From Leptolyngbya sp. SIOISBB (lineage in GTDB: Bacteria; Cyanobacteriota; Cyanobacteriia; Phormidesmidales; Phormidesmidaceae), in assembly GCA_010671905.1 (NCBI GenBank), contig JAAHII010000001.1:4650001-4714000 (forward strand): DNA of 64,000 bases. Direction: 5' to 3'. The notes under the pieces were generated by a model that saw only the letters and a program-made list of their open reading frames with translations, ran no database searches and was not told the DNA's origin. Position 1 is the first letter of the stretch, and the number at the start of each line of letters is the position of its first letter. A program made the position numbers and the translations under genes. Of this stretch, positions 63,329 to 64,000 are shown one piece after another.

Positions 63329-63846
63329 TGGTCGCCAACTTCGAAACGGTCACCAGTGGCGTCAATCTCAACCAGTACGCCGGTCGGCTGGAGCAGCTAG
63401 GGCCAGCGCTGGACGGCATTGGGGCGTATGCCGAGCGGCAGGTAAAGCTAGCGATCGCGCAGGGACGGAAGCTGAGCGGTGAGCGGCTGGCTCCGTTGAG
63501 CCCCAATACTGTTGCCGAAAAGCGCCGTAGTCGAAAGGCGCGGGGGATACTGCGGCGGGATGGCGGACTCTTGGCGAGCATCCAGTTTCAGCGCACCCGT
63601 GCCAATGAGGTGCAAGTGGGCTCCAATCTGAAATACGCGCCGTGGGTCATTCTGGGCACTCGCCCGTACAAAATACGGCCCAAACGGAAACCAACCCTAC
63701 GGTTTTACACGGCGGATGGGTGGCGATCTGCAACGGAAATAAACCACCCTGGCTTACCAGAACGCAACATTTTCGAGGGAGCGGAGAAGGCGATCGGGCC
63801 GTTCGCCACCGCGACCATTGCAGCGCACTTGGAGGGGGATTTGTAA
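63328..63846 (+). CDS. HK97 gp10 / Mu gpG-like virion morphogenesis protein
   Basis: 172 residues. Contains YAERQVKLAIAQGRKLSGERLAPLSPNTV, then VGSNLKYAPWVILGT and PERNIFEGAEKAI, an arrangement seen in gpG/gp10-type tail completion proteins (helix with conserved Gly/Pro and YAxWVxxGT block). Starts within the stop of the preceding gene. Confidence 0.7.
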   Translation: MVANFETVTSGVNLNQYAGRLEQLGPALDGIGAYAERQVKLAIAQGRKLSGERLAPLSPNTVAEKRRSRKARGILRRDGGLLASIQFQRTRANEVQVGSNLKYAPWVILGTRPYKIRPKRKPTLRFYTADGWRSATEINHPGLPERNIFEGAEKAIGPFATATIAAHLEGDL

Positions 63847-64000
63847 TGCCAACGATTCCGTTTTGGCTACGCTGGGCCACGTCTGGGTGGCAGTCAATCA
63901 AGATGCAAGTTGATGCCAAGGCTGAGGCGATGGGCCTTGAGACCTACTCTGAAGCGCCTGACCTGTATCGGTTTCACGGGTGGGGATTGGTGGGCATTAA
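63846..64000 (+). CDS. Partial gene at the window edge
   Basis: 51 codons from ATG 63846 to the edge without a stop, beginning MPTIPFWLRWATSGWQS. Overlaps the preceding stop by one base, so it is the next gene of the head-tail operon. Function unknown. Confidence 0.6.
   Translation, partial: MPTIPFWLRWATSGWQSIKMQVDAKAEAMGLETYSEAPDLYRFHGWGLVGI

Larger units (their letters stand above)
25936..64000. mobile_element. Prophage-like composite element inserted in comM; right end outside the window
   Basis: Begins where comM homology ends (about 25927-25940) and continues to the window edge. It contains tail genes, early genes, a recombination module, a plasmid-like block, a tyrosine recombinase, terminase, portal, capsid and head-tail joining genes. 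Tail (-) and head (+) operons are far apart, with the early and plasmid-like genes between them. The att sequence cannot be fixed because the other junction is not visible. Whether this is one phage or nested elements is open. Confidence 0.85.

Noticed and set aside
1-64000. tRNA or rRNA genes
   Set aside because: Looked for T-arm and CCA-type patterns at likely att sites and intergenic regions; none convincing. The GGGTTCTACC at 35448 belongs to the structured RNA.

Overview
The window comes from a cyanobacterium, probably a filamentous Leptolyngbya-like one (the genus is my inference). Intact psaA and psaB encode the photosystem I core, the palindrome GCGATCGC (HIP1) is frequent, and larB and a GH15/phosphorylase-kinase-like protein fit the same group. 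It divides into an ordinary chromosomal part (1 to about 25.93 kb) and a prophage-like or composite mobile element that starts inside comM and runs off the right edge (about 25.93 to 64 kb).

Chromosomal part. purA and rplY are followed by a kinase of the APH/AAA type, a small membrane protein and a GNAT acetyltransferase (+ strand). On the - strand lie a secreted protein, larB, a degenerate IS4-type insertion sequence with recognisable inverted repeats, a membrane HExxH protein and a lipoprotein. psaAB form one operon with a strong ribosome site and a terminator. Downstream is a patch of decaying genes: a higBA locus whose antitoxin is frameshifted, an SMI1/KNR4 gene cut by an in-frame stop and, further on, a small gene cut by TAG. 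Two MFS transporters, a 1090-residue GH15-like protein and a DUF900-type hydrolase complete the region. comM is cut at about 25.93 kb, and only its 3' third remains in view.

Mobile part. (a) 25.9-32.7 kb: a tail operon on the - strand (tape measure, tail and baseplate-like proteins). (b) 32.8-38.7 kb: small early genes, a pentapeptide-repeat gene with a 90-bp tandem duplication, a promoter/operator with an 11-bp inverted repeat, a structured RNA that I take to be a solo HEARO/omega RNA, and a recombination set (RAD52-like annealing protein, HNH nuclease, DEDD exonuclease). (c) 38.5-44.3 kb: a plasmid-like block with a ribbon-helix-helix protein, about a dozen YCGAACC iterons, and seven overlapping genes for membrane or exported proteins. 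These include an anchored ATPase and a protein joining an M23 peptidase to a phage lysozyme domain. (d) 44.3-48.6 kb: a leftward operon headed by a sigma-70 factor, plus a tyrosine recombinase. (e) 48.8-64 kb: the head operon, with terminase small subunit, terminase large subunit interrupted by a LAGLIDADG intein that carries a one-base frame problem, portal, scaffold, capsid, gp7-like protein and head-tail joining proteins. It also contains a cassette bounded by repeats, a tail-fibre pair on the - strand, and about 0.7 kb of non-coding DNA that may be the right end of an IS605/TnpB element.

The most unusual items are the intein/terminase frame break, the solo omega-RNA-like sequence, the phased iterons beside a ribbon-helix-helix gene, the envelope/ATPase gene set inside a tailed prophage, and the element-borne sigma factor. 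No tRNA, rRNA or CRISPR array was recognised. Family assignments come from reading motifs, not from searches.
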